NCBI GenBank assembly: GCA_934162205.1
Contig: CAKPIA010000003.1
Coordinates: forward strand, 97,687-161,686
Source: an uncultured Clostridia bacterium
GTDB taxonomy: Bacteria > Bacillota > Clostridia > TANB77 > CAG-508
Length of the DNA: 64,000 nt
Direction of reading: 5' to 3'
The position numbers and the translations under genes are program-made. Below, one piece after another: positions 63,783 through 64,000 of this stretch. Position 1 is the stretch's first letter, and the number at the start of each line of letters is the position of its first letter. The notes under the pieces were generated by a model, which was not told the origin of the DNA, ran no database searches, and saw nothing but the letters and a program-made list of their open reading frames with translations.

Positions 63783-64000
63783 TTATATCCTCCAACTATT
63801 TCTTCGTGGGAATCAATTATATCATATTTGAGTGGGAATTTTTGTTATCCTGTGCATAATCAACTGCTATAAGCCTTGATTTTTCAATGTTAGAGCAGTT
63901 ACAGCTTTGATATGCCGTGTTCGTTAATTATGAATAGTTGCTTTTTATATGTTTGGGTATAACTGACTATGTTCTGACATACAAACTGAAATAATATAAT
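63783..64000. other. Non-coding right end with less AT-rich composition
   Basis: On the minus strand a frame of about 33 codons comes in from the right edge and stops near 63900 (ends FIINEHGISKL). It may be the end of a gene beyond the window. An imperfect hairpin CTGCTATAA/TTAGAGCAG (about 63871-63905) follows it and could terminate that gene. A repeated TTCCCAC (two copies about 26 bases apart) lies before the NlpC/P60-like gene. Confidence 0.35.

Overview
The window reads as a chromosomal piece of a very AT-rich, spore-forming, Gram-positive anaerobe of the class Clostridia. The evidence is the low GC content, strong AGGAGG-type ribosome binding sites, occasional TTG and GTG starts, and the genes spoVS, ymdB, rny and ytxC. 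A dockerin-bearing cell wall hydrolase, a UPF0182 protein beside ftsY, and a GT4/DUF4912/GH57 alpha-glucan cluster also fit gut Clostridia. I cannot name the genus from sequence alone.

Layout. 1-5.7 kb: a partial peptide-binding protein, spoVS, ymdB, rny, then a plastic stretch with a lipoprotein, a decayed ORF6N fragment and tRNA-Leu. 5.8-19.5 kb: housekeeping genes (mgtA-like P-type ATPase, dnaE, a cytoplasmic alpha-amylase, a YbgC-like thioesterase, tyrS, UPF0182, ftsY). 19.5-22.7 kb: an accessory patch with a YkgJ-like cysteine-cluster protein, a frameshifted DUF4362-like gene, a compositionally foreign radical SAM gene, a hairpin-rich IS200/IS605 (TnpB-like) relic and tRNA-Thr. 22.8-26.4 kb: two secreted cell-surface proteins (Ig/SH3/cadherin-like; GH73 with SH3 and dockerin) and a 51-residue Cys/Gly membrane peptide. 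26.5-44 kb: U32 peptidase, dipeptidase, tRNA-Tyr, tRNA-CAT, a TetR regulator, rnr, secG, a YlbF-family gene, the alpha-glucan cluster, ytxC, a DUF2974 lipase and an acyl-CoA ligase.

44-63.8 kb is a long one-strand accessory block. It holds two paralogous heterodimeric ABC exporter pairs. The pair at 50.4-53.8 kb is intact, follows a 53-codon ORF and lies beside an AraC/GyrI-type regulator. The pair at 44.2-47.7 kb carries one single-base frameshift in each subunit. Between them lie a HAD phosphatase, an MFS transporter and a Ham1-like NTPase. Next come a six-zinc-ribbon protein with an embedded Vsr/DUF559-like nuclease domain, a shrunken remnant of a second copy of it, and a tightly packed run of small hydrolases: DUF84 NTPase, Ppx/GppA, esterase, MBL fold, NUDIX, Sel1, GDPD, radical SAM, histidine phosphatase and an NlpC/P60-like enzyme.

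Four genes (DUF4362-like, both subunits of one ABC pair, Sel1-like) each need the removal of exactly one base to restore a full-length frame. Either these genes are decaying or the assembly has single-base insertion errors. The long essential genes are intact, which makes real decay of accessory genes plausible but does not prove it.
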